Source: Camellia lanceoleosa (lineage: Eukaryota; Streptophyta; Magnoliopsida; Ericales; Theaceae). From it: a DNA stretch of 64,000 nucleotides. Below are positions 1 through 11,200 of the stretch, one piece after another (positions within the stretch are counted from its first letter, which is position 1; each line of letters opens with the position of its first letter). The notes beneath the pieces are model-generated. The model did not search any database. It saw nothing but the letters and a program-made list of their open reading frames with translations, and had not been told where the DNA came from. Both the position numbers and the translations under genes were made by a program. The DNA lies in NCBI GenBank assembly GCA_025200525.1, contig CM045762.1, forward strand, positions 30,398,196 through 30,462,195, read 5' to 3'.

Positions 1-1162
1 TATTGTATAGGAGAACAATTATGAATTTCATTTTTTTAATTAATTCTGTTAAATAAAAAATTTCTAATAAGGGGGTATTTGTAATTTTTCAAATTACAAG
101 GGATAATCTGTATTTTAAATAAATTTCAGAGGGTGTATTTGTAATTTATCCATAAAAAATGATTTTGTCATTTCTATTTAACTCATTTTATATATTTTTA
201 TAGAAAAATACCAACAGAAAGTAAAACAAATAATTTTAACTAACATGTCACTCAACCTAAATTGAGCTTTGAAAGCAACATCGCAACTAACCATCCAAAA
301 ATGACTTTCACAAAGTATGTAAGTTATGACAATGAAGATTGATGAAGAATATTTTTAGGTTCAAATCTTTCTTCGTCGAATTGCCAAATTTGGGCCCTCC
401 ATATTCTTCCCAAATATTCCAAAATTCAATCTAATTTTCATTAGGTTTTGTACCATTAATCCATAATTTAAAGCTAAAATAATTTTATTCTCCCTATGGA
501 ATGGCTATTTGTTTACAATAGTGAATGACAATTTTATTTGAAATTTATTATTTATTTATTTATTTATTATTATTATTTATTTGGTAAATCAAAGGTGAGA
601 ATAAATATTATGATAGAATGATAAACATAGCATGCTAATCATGAATCCTGCCTTGGCTGTGAGCTATGAGCAAAAAAGTAGTCAAATGTATAGTACTACA
701 AACACATACTTTTTTTTATACAGAAAGTGCAGAGTGGGTACTTACCGATCAGTTTTATTTATTAGACTTATTTATTTACAGGTCCTCAATAATAAATTTA
801 TCACTGTAAATTTATTTATAAAAATAAGAGAGACTAATTAATTTATCACTTGATAAATTTATCAATAAGACTTAATCGGTAATAAATTTCAAGAGTATGA
901 CATATTGGTAAAATACCTTTGCATTTATTCCAGAGTAATGCACACTACACCAGTATGAATGCAGTGTGGTTCACATTTTTACGAAACTTGAAAATGGTAA
1001 CTGCTCGAAAACCAGTATGTAACAATCTTTTATGAGCTTGATTATAAGAGCCCCTACTCGCTAAAAATTGGACAAGAAAGGTACAGACGGGTCAACAACA
1101 CAGGATAAGTAATAATAGAGCACACAACCATATAACAAGAGCTAGAGAAAGAGCATGAAATT
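1..1162. other. AT-rich intergenic DNA with the 3' flank of the DUF538 gene
   Basis: No coding region is supported here. The stretch is AT-rich and holds a short TTTA/TTA tetranucleotide-trinucleotide run near 545-580. The part from about 1040 to 1162 lies immediately downstream of the minus-strand DUF538 stop codon and is probably its 3' untranslated region and polyadenylation area, but no single poly(A) signal can be chosen with confidence. Confidence 0.6.
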
Positions 1163-1573
1163 TTACTGTCCAGCAGCAAAAGCCTCCACAGGAAATGTCT
1201 TGGTGATCCCTGCAAGGCTCTTGAAGTGGATTTTCCCGGTCGGTGGATCATCAACGCTAATCTCGCTGACCGGAGGCCACAACACAAGCTCCTTGGCCTT
1301 CACACCCTTGAGCTTCTTGATTCTCTTCTTCTCCACATAGCCATGGATATTAGAGTGATAGCTCACCAGCTTGCTAATCGTCTTGAACTCGTGCTCGACT
1401 TGCTTTTCTTGAACAATCCACATGTACCCAGTACTCTTTACAAACCCTACTTCGATCACATTGACTAGAGGGAGGAGTCCCAAAGGGAGCTCAAACTCTT
1501 CTAGGATTGAAACCGCCATTTTTAGGCCATCTTCGTGGCCTTTCTTCACAATGCCACCTTCCCTTTCGGCCAT
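1163..1573 (-). CDS. DUF538 family protein
   Basis: A single-exon reading frame of 136 residues starts at the ATG at 1573. It matches the plant DUF538 family as I know it: an N-terminal segment ending in a proline/leucine-rich motif (LPLGLLPL at about residues 30-37), a central beta-rich stretch with GYMWIVQEK and an EHEFKTISKLVSYHSNIHGYVEKK-like region, a basic KKRIKKLKGVKAKEL block, and a C-terminal WPPVSEISVDDPPTGKI motif. Family members are usually 130-170 residues, so this is full length. There is no signal peptide or membrane segment, so a cytosolic protein is expected. The family is linked in the literature to stress and hormone responses, but its biochemical role is not settled. A TATA box lies about 70-80 bases upstream. 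There are no breaks, so it is probably functional. Confidence 0.9.
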   Translation of the reverse strand: MAEREGGIVKKGHEDGLKMAVSILEEFELPLGLLPLVNVIEVGFVKSTGYMWIVQEKQVEHEFKTISKLVSYHSNIHGYVEKKRIKKLKGVKAKELVLWPPVSEISVDDPPTGKIHFKSLAGITKTFPVEAFAAGQ

Positions 1574-1641
1574 TGCTAACTTGAATAGAGAAGAACTATG
1601 GTTTTGCTTTGGCTTGTGCTTTTCTAAGTGTGGTGGTGGGT

Positions 1642-1653
1642 GTATTTATATAG
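1642..1653 (-). promoter_or_regulatory. TATA box of the DUF538 gene
   Basis: On the minus strand this reads CTATATAAATAC, a textbook plant TATA box. It lies about 70-80 bases upstream of the start codon at 1573, which leaves room for a 5' untranslated leader of roughly 40-50 bases. Confidence 0.7.
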
Positions 1654-2429
1654 GTGTGATGCGAGGAAGTGAGTGGAAAATGGGGACAAATTTAATGGTA
1701 GAAACCAATGTGAATGTGCATTGTGCTTACCGTAAGATTATTTTTATGTGCCTAGAAATACTTGACATTTTGGCATCTTTTTGCATATGAAATTTACTTG
1801 CCTCAACTTAATGTTTTAGTTTAGCTTTTCTTTTTTCTTTTACTGTTGATTTTTTTCTTTTCTGTTTTCAATGAACATTAAAAAATAAAAAATAAAAAAC
1901 TCTTAAAAAAATTTACACTTCTGAGTTTTACTCAATTAGATAGACCAGAAAAGTTTAAAATTAATAAAATTATAAAAAAAAAAAAAAATGGTCAAAAAGA
2001 ACCACCAAAAAATTGTTTAAAAAAACAAACAAACAAACAAACCAAGCCAAACCAAAAACAATTGAAAAAATAAATTAAGTCAATCTAGCTCTTTTGATGG
2101 TATCGTCTTTCATTTACGAGTTTTCTCATGTATTTAACAAAGGTCATGTTTGAATTTTAAATGGCTATTGAAAAAATGAAAAGAAAAGTCAATAAAATAG
2201 AAATTCAATTTTGTTTCATAAATCTCTTCCCTAATTTCCTTTTCCATTCACAATTTGTTTTACAAATCTACAATCCAAACAGTAATAACACACAGGAACA
2301 TCAACAAACCAGTTTTCTGTACAGAAAGTTGCCTACAATGTTTGCTATAGCACTCTGTAATCTGAGAATGCAAAAATATGTATGTATATATATAATTAAA
2401 AAAAGGAAAATGCCTGGTAGCTCGAAGAA

Positions 2430-2620
2430 GAAAAAAGGAGAAAAGAGAGGAGGAGAGGAGAGAGAGAGAGAGGAGAAGAGAGAGAGAGAAGAAACGATCG
2501 TCGGCCATCATCGAGCCTCCTCCTCCTCCTCCACCGATTTTATGGCCCCTCCTCCTCCTTCCTCCTCCTCCTCCTCCTCCTCCTCCTTCTTTCTTCTCCT
2601 TCTTCTCCTTCTTCGAAAAA
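2430..2620. repeat. Adjacent GA-rich and CTC-rich simple-sequence tracts
   Basis: About 75 bases of almost pure purine (GAGA, GGAG and GAAG units) are followed within 30 bases by about 100 bases of almost pure pyrimidine (CTC, CTT, TCC units). The two arms are roughly complementary in composition, so the block can fold on itself, and each arm alone is a candidate triplex or H-DNA former. Confidence 0.8.
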
Positions 2621-3056
2621 CCAAGAAAAAAAAAGGTCAACGAGCCATGCCTCTCGAGCTACCAATCACTGCCGTTAAAAAAAATCCCCCTCCTAGTTTT
2701 TCAATAATTAACTCATTTGAGTTGGTTTTCATCAACCGCACACGTATGCAAACAAAATAAAAAATTAAGAAGGAAAAATACATACAAGTGAAATTTTGAA
2801 AAAAATATTACAAATTAAAGATAAATTTTATAATATTAATAATTAAAATTATAAATTTTTTCATCAATTTGTAATAATTTTAAACACCACTGACATGTAT
2901 TTTTCCTAAATAAAAAACTATAAACAGTCTAATAAACTGTGCCAATCAGTTGTTACTGCGGAATGATGCGATAGTCTTATTTGTGTACTAACTAAAATCA
3001 TCTCCATGGGCCGTTTGATCTAAAATGATAGAATCACTGCTCTTTAGCCTCAAGGA

Positions 3057-3178
3057 GGTGTTTGGATCTTGAGCTTGTGAAAGAAAAAGACAACAGAAAA
3101 ACAGATGACAACAAAAGCTAAATTTCTCTTTTTATTTTCCTCTACAAATCCAAAATCCAAATGCAAAATCCAAACACA
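3057..3178. mobile_element. Possible short MITE with GTGTTTGGAT ends
   Basis: The left end reads GGTGTTTGGATCTTG and the right end, reverse-complemented, reads GTTGTGTTTGGATTTTG, giving an inverted terminal similarity of about 12-15 bases across a 120-bp AT-rich core. A target duplication is not clear, so the class is left open. Confidence 0.35.
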
Positions 3179-3579
3179 ACACAAAAGTCTAGTTAAATGA
3201 GAAAAATACGGCCTAAACCTTTGGCATACTCATGAAAGGATCTCAACAAGCTTCGATTGGGCAACCGTAGCTCTGACTCTTACCAGCTATTTCACATAAT
3301 TTCTCTGCGCCAAACCCCACCAACGCACCGACCCAGAGAATAGTTTCAAATTCGAAGATCAAAACAACACAGAAGCATCTTATCTAATTATACAATTTCA
3401 TGACAAAGTTTCAAAGTGAAGAAACAATTTTATCAGAGCAATATTTGGAAGCTTTGAGAATGTTCAATTCCAATCATCCAAGCATCAATTCTTTCAAATT
3501 TCCATTAAAATTCAACAGTCCATAAGATACATTGCATATTCTGTTATTACCGGAGGGGCCCTAAACTCCCAACACTTTT

Positions 3580-6500
3580 TCATGCACCACTTGCATATAG
3601 ACGGGTCCATTCCTTTGCTGCAAGGTTCAAGAAAACAGGACCCAGTCAAAATCGCATTCATTCATAGAAGAAATTTACTGCGTAGTTGTCACTGTCAAAG
3701 AACCATATCATTGTTTGGTTTGGTCAACATTGCAAAAACGAACTACCAAGATACCTGTTTCAACAGCTTCAGCTTCATTCGATTTCCAATGCTTTGCAAT
3801 GTTCTCAGATAGTGGATCGTCTGGATTTGGAGCACTCAAAAGTGCTTGAATACTACAAAAGTCAAAAACAATCAAACAATATCAACATCAATTAATTTTT
3901 TTATCAGCAAAATTATTTGAACTTAAAACTAGGGTTCCCTTGGGATTTGAATAAAATACATTGAGCACACGAGTTTCGCTTTAATCTTACTAAAAGAGAA
4001 GTTAATGTAATTATGCTAAACTTGTGGGACTTTTTATTATTATTATTTCTTTTTTCTAAATCTGAGGGGTGGTTGGTGTAATTCAACGTGTATCATCAGG
4101 AATTCCACCATTCATAACTTCAAGTGGGAACTACTACTACTATAACAAAAACATGAAGGGCTTTGCTTTCCTTACTAGAGGATCACAAACATTGTTACCT
4201 CAAGAGTACAGTTCGAATCTGAAGAGCGGGACTCCATTTGTCCTTGAGAATATCGAGGCATATCCTACCAAGCTGCATTCAAAGAAAGAATAGTCTGTAA
4301 GCGGCAAGAAACATTAAAAATCTGAAACCTTAGACAAGAGTGTGGGAGCAGGCACATCCAACCTTATCAATGTTAGGATGGTAGATTTTGGTGAGGAATC
4401 GAACCTGCACAAGGATAATATGTGAAGGATGACTATGTCAGTCAATGTGCTGAGCAAAAAACATCATTGTATATAAGTCAACAATAACTCCATCAAGAGG
4501 ACTCCACACGCATGATAATTACACCAATAACACTAGAAATGCAAGCGCACAGGCCTGAAACAGCCATCGCAACTTATGGACACCAATGTTGCAAAATCAT
4601 GGAACTAGTCCATAATGTGTGATGCAATAAAAATGTTGAGATGGAAGACTAGCAGGAGAAGAAAGGGTACATCAAATGAATATTTTTATAAAATAGACCT
4701 AGCACCAGTTGAGGACAAGATGAGAACGCGCAGAGAAATGTGCGATGAAGACCAATAAGACCAGTAATGCTAAGAAAATTCAAATTGAAAGAGGCACAAG
4801 TCCCACAATATAGCCCAAACGAAAGCAAAACGATAAAGACTTAAAAGCCAACCCTGACCAATAAGGTTAAGGACCTTTCTAGATGACAACCCTGACACAA
4901 TTCCAGTGTTTGGCATGGATTGGAAGAGAAAAGTGATTCTTGATTTGAATACTCAAAGCAAGAATCATTTTCCTAAATGAAGTACGAATCTTATTCCCTC
5001 ACTCTCCCGTGTCAATCTCACATCCCTAGAGAAATGTAAACAATTTGAGCCAAAAAAAAAAAAGAAAAAAGTTATGCACACAATATTCAAAATTTTATTA
5101 TTTTCCATATAGAATTCCTAATGAAACCATTGACAGAATAATTTTATTCATAGTAATGAGATTCCATTCTCCCCTAAGGTTCCTGCCATCCAAACATAGC
5201 CTTCATGGAATCCAGCCAAAACCCTAACCACAAAATATGGGACATATCTCTAATTCTGAATATAGCATGAACAATGTGCATGTGAAACAACAAAAGGGAA
5301 CTGGCAGTGTCCAAAACCTAAATATGGCAGGAACAGTGTACAGGGAAAACAACAATATCAAATTGGACATTCAAATCTTTGAACCATAACAAGTGATTAT
5401 GAAATTTCATTTCTCGTTGACATCAACAAAAGAAGTATATTAAAATAACAGTCATATCAGCTGTTAATTAGTGTAACCAAAATTTCAGGTGTGCCACCAA
5501 TCCTACAATATTGTGTTATCATGTGATTGGCCAATATCAACTGGAAAAAAGAATGTAAACCAAAGACATCATAATTTGGGAATACTAAAACAAATTCCAA
5601 GATCTCACCCATTAGTAGTGCATGCACAAAAAGTTAATGGATGCAACACACAGACAAGCACAAAATGAACAATATCCACATGACACTTTCAAAAGCATTA
5701 TTTTGACTGAAGCTGGAAATTAGGATAAAATCCAGAGCAGGAAAGCAAAAGCCTACATTTTGCCAAGAACATCCTTAAAAGGTTCAAGTGATAACAAGTA
5801 TAAAAGTAAACATGCACATCCAGTCACCATTTCAAGTTAGGAACATAATACAAAACTATCAACTATATGAGCTCTCACATAAATTTAAAAGCAGACCCAT
5901 CAAGCAAAATGATTTATGTTGTCAGCGAGCAGGGATGGAACTGTGCTTAGACAGTAGGGGGCTATGGTCCCCCCACTTTCACAGAAAAATCCCATTACCT
6001 ATCAACCACATTTACCTACAAGAAGAAAAAATGTACCTACCTCAAATCTGTTTATCATCAATTCATTCTTGTAGCATTTTCTTAGTCAGTTAAAGCATAC
6101 AACCGCAAACAGTGAGAAAAAGCAAAAAAATGCAGCAGAAAATATTCAAAAACTCTGAAGACTGAAAGGGGAAAAAAATATTCAAAATGTAGTGTCTCCC
6201 ACATACATATTTAGAAGTTGAAACACAAAGGTTTTGACCTTTCGGCAACAATTCGATGGTCTTACAATTTGCCTAAAAAATGTGCAACAGCTTTTTGAAA
6301 GTTGGTAACAATGCATCAAAAGTTGCAGAGCAGAATCCCAATCTTCTTGCTTCCCAGCTTTTCACTTTCCGAAACATGATACACTTCTGTTCCAAAACAG
6401 TAAACTTCGCAATCGAAAGCAATCCCAAAAGTTTTTCTAATATGTTTCCTTAAGGTTTCCTTGGGACTTAAAAATAAAAAATCAAATATAAATTTGGGCA

Positions 6501-8866
6501 GGAAAAAACTACAATTTATTGGATGTCTAATTTTTTTTTTTTAAATAAAAAAAAAAAAAAAATACTCTATAGACTAGTAGTACCTTAAATTCTTATAGTA
6601 TGAATTATATAAGTCTATGCCTATTGTACCACAATTTAAAGCATGTGACATACCGCGTTCCCGTACCACGTTCTAGGTAACATAGATTGAGATAGTAAGT
6701 GTCTTAGCTAATAGAAAAGATTTCATTGAGAATAGAATAATTTCATAGAAGGTAGGCTAAAAAAAATCAAATATACATACCCAGATACAAATTGAAATAA
6801 TAGACAACATCTACAGATAAAAGATATCAATACCACGTACAAAATGGTTGAGCAAAACCATACTAAAAGCAAAGTTTATAGATGTCCAATGCCCATCAAA
6901 ACAAAATAGTTCATTTAGCTAAGATGTAGGTCAGTTAGGCAATATTGCAAAAATTCTAAGAGAAGTTGGCACAAGTTACCACTAACAGGGATATGCTAAA
7001 CACACAGCATAACCAAAATTTCCAACTTGGCAGTTAGCAGTAGATCAAATATGCAAGAGCCCCACATTTCCCCCACAAAACAATTCGAGTATTCAACAAA
7101 TAAACTAGCATGATTTCAAAAAAGAAACATTTACAAAAACAATCAGATCAGATGCAAATCATGCAATTTTTCCCATGACTTCTGTAAAAGCTTTTCAGAA
7201 TAAAATATATAGACTTAAAAGTAAAAATAAAAGGGTCCTGCTCATTCCTGCCCAATGGCTGTTCGTTAAGAAGCAAACAAAAAAATTTACAATTTCAATA
7301 CACATTTCAAATGTTCCCACACTTTTATATTTTCATACACTTCTCACATATTTCAATACGTTTTTTGCACACATATCAACATTAATCACCACCCATTGGG
7401 AGGCAGTGGTTAGCATTTCCCACAATAAAAATCACAAAAAAAAAAAAAATGGCCTATGATAATAACTATTTAATATTCAATTATGCAACTAAGTAAAACA
7501 GCTAACAGATATTAATGCCCCAACAACCAAGTTCCTCATATCCTCTCGAAACCAAGCAAATAAAGCAATTCACGCCGTACAAAACTTTACAAGAAACAAT
7601 ATTTAACTGCTGAATTTTTTCCGTTAAAAATGGAATACCTTGGGAGCAGCCATTGGGTATTCTTCAGGTAAAAATAATTCCAGCTTGAAAACCCCTCCTA
7701 CACAAAATGCAATACAAGAGAAATCGTTGAATCAAATATAAATAAAGATGATAAAAGTAGGGATAACATATAATGAAAAAATCAAAATCTTGAAACCCCC
7801 TCCTACAAATTGGCCCACTGTCAAGGCAAAATATTTTCAGTATATCTTCAATATTTTAATGCACATAAAAAATAAATTGAAAGCCAAGAAGTTTAAAATT
7901 CACAAGGTCCAATACAGCAAGTCGCCATTTTCTCACCAAGTGAAAAATAAAATAAATTAATTTAAAAACATTTCTAACACTTCCACAAATTTTCTATTTT
8001 CCATAAAATTAGAAGAAGGGTAAAAAATTACAATTTTGACCGAAAAAAACAAAATACACCACGCAACTGAGCTTAATGCAATCATCTAGCTTAGTTGAGG
8101 CAAGTTTTTCGCTATTTAACAACTAAAACAACATCAAGCAAGAGAACCAAAAGACACAACTTTTTTGTTATTTTGCCAATCATCTCAATAGTCCAAAGCA
8201 TCTAAGAAACAACTTTAAAACTTCCTTAAGTTGTATTCATTCTAACCTGAGGCTCTGCTTTAGCCAAGAAAACATAGAAAATGATTATAAATCACACTTT
8301 GGATTGCAAAAAAACACAATTCACTACACAACTGAACCTGATACAAATATCAAACTTAATTGAGTCAAAATTTTCCCCACTCCACAATTAAAACAACATA
8401 AAGTAAAAGAACTTTAGGAATGAAAAATAACAGTCTTTCCCACAGTATTATGGATAATAAAATGGCGGTAAGTGTTATGTACATGATGCTTAAGCATTAA
8501 CCAAATCAATGCTGAACAATGTGATCAAATTGACGAGTGTTCATCTGTAATGACAAAAACACCAGCAACATAAAATAATCTTGAGCTCATTACCTTCATA
8601 AGGAGACTGTGATGGACCAAGAATCATGACATTAAAATATCGCATATTATCTTCCGAAGGTGACGCACTTATTCCCGGTGCTGTAGCATAAGAAGAAGAT
8701 ACCAAATGACTTACTGTTCAAACTCACAATAATACATTTTTGCAACACAAAATAAAGTTCATTTCTTGCATTTCCAATCAACAAAGAATTCTTAAATCTC
8801 TACTTATCTCACCAAAAAGCAAACAGCGAAATAGATATATCAGATTCTAAAATTCAAACACAAAAT

Positions 8867-8925
<59 letters not shown>

Positions 8926-9168
8926 GTTTTTACCAGGCTCGCTGAGGAGACGCTGGGTTTCCTGTTAGATCAGAAAGAAAGAAAAGGATCAAAACAAGTA
9001 AAATCATGAAAATCGAAGCAAAAGCAACAAAAAGCTAGCGAATTCAGAAATCGGAAGGAATGAATAAAAAGAGAGAAATCGAGTGAATTGATATAGGGAT
9101 CGAGAGAAGAAGAGGAAGATCGAGACTCATACCTTGATGATTCTTCGCGGCAAATTGCTGTTTGCCAT
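3580..9168 (-). CDS. UBC35/UBC36-like: Ubiquitin-conjugating enzyme E2, Ubc13 type (UBC35/UBC36 orthologue)
   Basis: Eight exons on the minus strand: 9133-9168, 8934-8961, 8594-8680, 7639-7697, 4363-4404, 4199-4272, 3755-3852 and 3580-3617. All seven introns have GT/AG borders. The exons total 462 bases, exactly 153 codons plus stop, the length of Arabidopsis UBC35/36. The N-terminus [12 protein letters not shown] and C-terminus [10 protein letters not shown] are diagnostic. The HPN motif falls at residues 79-81 and the catalytic cysteine at about residue 89 ([12 protein letters not shown]). In this family the enzyme pairs with a UEV1 partner to build lysine-63-linked ubiquitin chains for DNA-damage tolerance, iron and immune signalling, in cytosol and nucleus. 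Several exons are very small (28, 36, 38 and 42 bases), and intron 4 is about 3.2 kb. No damage is seen, so it should be functional. Confidence 0.96.
4405..7638. other. Large intron 4 of the E2 gene
   Basis: This 3.2-kb AT-rich intron separates the exon ending ...PMAAPK from the exon starting VRFLTK. I see no gene inside it. It carries poly(A)/poly(T) runs near 5048-5070 and 6530-6565. Around 5930-5985 a G/C-richer segment (with GGGGGCTATGGTCCCCCC, a small palindrome) stands out from its surroundings and may be a transposon fragment, but no terminal repeats or duplications could be found. Confidence 0.7.
8869..8926. repeat. CA/AT/GA compound microsatellite next to an E2 5' splice site
   Basis: (CA)n, (TA)n and (GA)n runs follow one another and end eight bases from the donor of exon 2 (exon border at 8934). 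On the transcript strand this puts a long CU tract directly after the GUAAAAACC donor. Confidence 0.85.
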
Positions 9169-9345
9169 TGAAGGGAAGTTTCGATTGAAGAGCACGCTAA
9201 GGGTTTGGGAAAAAGAATATAGAGAGAGAGTAGAGAGAGAGAGCTGTTTGTTAGAGACTTTCTCAATTGAAAAAAACTGCGTCAGGGGTTCGATCGAATT
9301 TTTCGTTTATTGCCAACATGTAAAAATATTTTTATCATTTGCAAA

Positions 9346-9406
9346 TTGGGCCCTCCTTTATGCGATATTGATGAGTCGTAGGCCCTTGGAAAGAGTTATT
9401 TGGGCT
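9346..9406 (-). promoter_or_regulatory. Cluster of site II (TGGGCY) motifs in the E2 promoter
   Basis: Three copies of the TCP-type site II core lie about 180-240 bases upstream of the E2 start codon: TTGGGCCC at 9346-9353, TAGGCCC at 9379-9385 and TGGGCT at 9401-9406. Such clusters are common in promoters of housekeeping and cell-cycle genes in plants, which suits a constitutive E2. The motif calls are direct; the regulatory role is inferred. Confidence 0.5.
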
Positions 9407-9417
9407 AAAAATAGTTA

Positions 9418-9729
9418 GGAAAATGTTTTTGTGCCCGAATTTCCCCCCCCGGAATGCCCCGAGAGAGAGAAAGAGAAAGAGAGAGAGGAGCAGGTCGTCG
9501 TCGGGATCTGTCTGATCGCCTCCGCCTCACTGCCTCACGCCTCAGATTTTGCCTCAGATGGCCTCCATCCTCGCCTCCGCCTCGCCTCCTGCCCTCGGCC
9601 CGCCTCCCCTCTCTTTCTTCTTCTCTTCGTCTTCTTCCGTTTTCTTCTCTGAAATTCTAATTGAAAAAAAAAAAAAAAAAAACTTCGGGGCATTCGGGGG
9701 AGCCTAATTCGGGCTCTCAATCGCTGCTC
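9418..9729. mobile_element. Small MULE-like element with GC-rich core and 9-bp target duplication
   Basis: A perfect 9-bp direct repeat AAATAGTTA flanks it (9409-9417 and 9730-9738). Inside, inverted arms at 9433-9462 and 9685-9714 (GCCCGAATT...GGAATGCCCCGA) are each exactly 15 bases from the flanking repeat. The core is unlike the surroundings: a GA tract, then about 170 bases rich in CCTC/CGCC, then oligo(A). The 9-bp duplication points to the Mutator-like superfamily. A GC-rich, possibly captured core is the pattern of Pack-MULEs. It sits about 250-560 bases upstream of the E2 gene. The proline/arginine-rich frames in it are not considered genes. Confidence 0.6.
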
Positions 9730-9738
9730 AAATAGTTA

Positions 9739-9849
9739 ACAACGGTAAAATAGGTTAAGATAATTAATAAGACAAAATATCACATTTAATTCATAATTAT
9801 TTCATATTTTTTTTTATGTTTATCAAATCAACTATCTTCTCAAATAGAA
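9739..9849. other. AT-rich DNA resembling a small dispersed foldback family
   Basis: The words AGGTTAAGATAATTAATAAGACAAAATATCACAT and CATAATTATTTCAT here recur in similar order at about 37718-37778, so this is probably a decayed member of the TCGTTTGGG foldback family seen again at 17416, 37672 and 49012. No clear ends are visible. Confidence 0.35.
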
Positions 9850-9963
9850 TTTTTTTAGCCAGATTAAAATAGTAGTCAAAAAGTTAACTAAAATAACTAA
9901 TTTTCCAAACAAAGTCATTAATAAATAGTAATAAAATATTAATTATACTTTTTACCTTTATAG

Positions 9964-10221
9964 TTTGATTTAAATTTCACTGTAATTCTTATTATTTTTT
10001 TTGAACAATTTTGTTCTTTCATTTTATGTTCGGTTTCAATTTTAGTCTTTCATATAATTTTTTACAGTTAATTACATTTTTTACACTTATAATTTGATTT
10101 AAATTTCACTGTAATTCTTATTATTTTTTTTGAACAATTTTGTTCTTTCATTTTATGTTCGGTTTCAATTTTAGTCTTTCATATAATTTTTTACAGTTAA
10201 TTACATTTTTTACACTTATAA
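9964..10221. repeat. Recent exact tandem duplication, period 129 bases
   Basis: The 129-base segment beginning TTTGATTTAAATTTCACTG at 9964 is repeated starting at 10093 with no difference that I can see. Copy B of the large duplication has only one such unit at the corresponding place (about 14025-14150), so the event is private to copy A and young. Confidence 0.8.
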
Positions 10222-10270
10222 TTTGACTTAAGTTTCACTTTAAATAATTTAATCCTACACTTTTAGAGAT

Positions 10271-10437
10271 TGTTTGGGAAGTGCTAAATTAGTATACTTT
10301 TTGATTTTTTATAAAAAAAAAAACGTAAAATATAGATTGGTTTTGAAATAATATGATAGAAAGGTGATGTGACTCAAATAAGATGATTATGAGCTAAATA
10401 GAATAATGTGCTAACATGCCAAACAAACACATAATCT
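10271..10437. mobile_element. Small MITE private to copy A
   Basis: The segment starting with GATTGTTTGGGAAG and ending CAAACAAACACATAATC is missing from copy B, where the flanks join near 14205-14215. Ends are inverted (TGTTTGG against CCAAACAAACA). The core shares the AGGTGATGTGACT block with elements at 11052 and 12865. Confidence 0.6.
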
Positions 10438-11051
10438 AGTTTTAATTTGGTTTTTATGCAAATTGGAGGTTAAAATTAAAGTACACTTGTCAATTTTGTT
10501 TTAATTTCGCTCTTCCATTTAAATTGGATATTAAAATTTTAAAATTAATCATTTTAAGGCACTTGTTAATTTTTTAAAGTATGCACGTAAATAAAATTGA
10601 AAAAAATAATTCAACAAAAATATCAAAATTAAAACTAAATTTAAAGTATAAAAATTAAATTATTCAAATTGAAATTATAAGAATTAAATGAAAAGTATAA
10701 TTAAACTATAAATAAATGGAGGCTGCTTTATGTGAATCAGCTTGTGGACAATGGGCCACGACGAGAGGCCCATGTAGATGGGTTTGGATCCACTTTCAGC
10801 AGAATCTGGGTCCATGTGATATGGGTGAAACAGTTCCAAAGAAAATTTTTCCGTATTTTTGAGGAAGAGTTATTACCGTTTGGATACTACCTAAGTTATT
10901 TATTGGCTTCTTAGTTTATTTTTATTGTATTGCTTCTTTATTTTTTAGATATCTTTTCGTAATAAAAAAAAAAAAGTTATATCCAAACCACTCATAAATA
11001 CTGTCAGAGCATTAAGTGGTATTATTTATATAATATTTTGACGCAATATAC

Positions 11052-11200
11052 ATTAAGAGGTTGTTTGGAATGGCCTAAATAAGTGTATTTTTTGTCTTTT
11101 TAAGAAAAGATGCGCAGAAAAATAAAGAGGTGATGTAATGGAAAAAAGATAAAAAGATGAATTATTTTACAATTGCCAAACTTGACCTAAGTTTTCTTTT
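11052..11200. mobile_element. Small MITE of the GAGGTGATGT family
   Basis: It begins AGGTTGTTTGGAATGG, ends TTGCCAAACTTGACCT, and has the internal block AAAGAGGTGATGTAATG shared with 10271 and 12865. The same position in copy B (14838 onwards) is occupied by a related but different insertion starting GTCTCGTTTGGC. Confidence 0.5.

Larger units (their letters stand above)
1654..3579. other. Intergenic spacer between DUF538 and the E2 gene
   Basis: No gene is supported. It contains A-rich runs (1970-2060 with AAAC repeats), the purine/pyrimidine simple-sequence block at 2430-2620, a small possible MITE at 3057-3178, and the presumed 3' untranslated region of the minus-strand E2 gene just below 3580. 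The long frame across 2161-2760 is generated by low-complexity sequence. Confidence 0.6.

Noticed and set aside
1226..1790. Plus-strand frames opposite and beyond the DUF538 gene
   Set aside because: Antisense shadows; the minus-strand frame has the family motifs and a TATA box.
2161..2760. A 199-codon open frame with a poly-serine/proline-like middle
   Set aside because: Its length comes from the GA-rich and CTC-rich simple-sequence tracts; no domain, poor codon pattern, and the opposite strand is equally open.
5930..5985. GGGGGCTATGGTCCCCCC segment in E2 intron 4 as a transposon end
   Set aside because: Suggestive base composition and a small palindrome, but no partner end or target duplication was found.
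9431..9660. Overlapping arginine/proline-rich frames
   Set aside because: They arise from the GC-rich core and GA tract of the MULE-like element and have no recognisable product.
10732..10914. A 60-codon frame in the conserved block of the duplication
   Set aside because: The frame is not kept in the second copy and no family is recognised; conservation looks regulatory, if anything.
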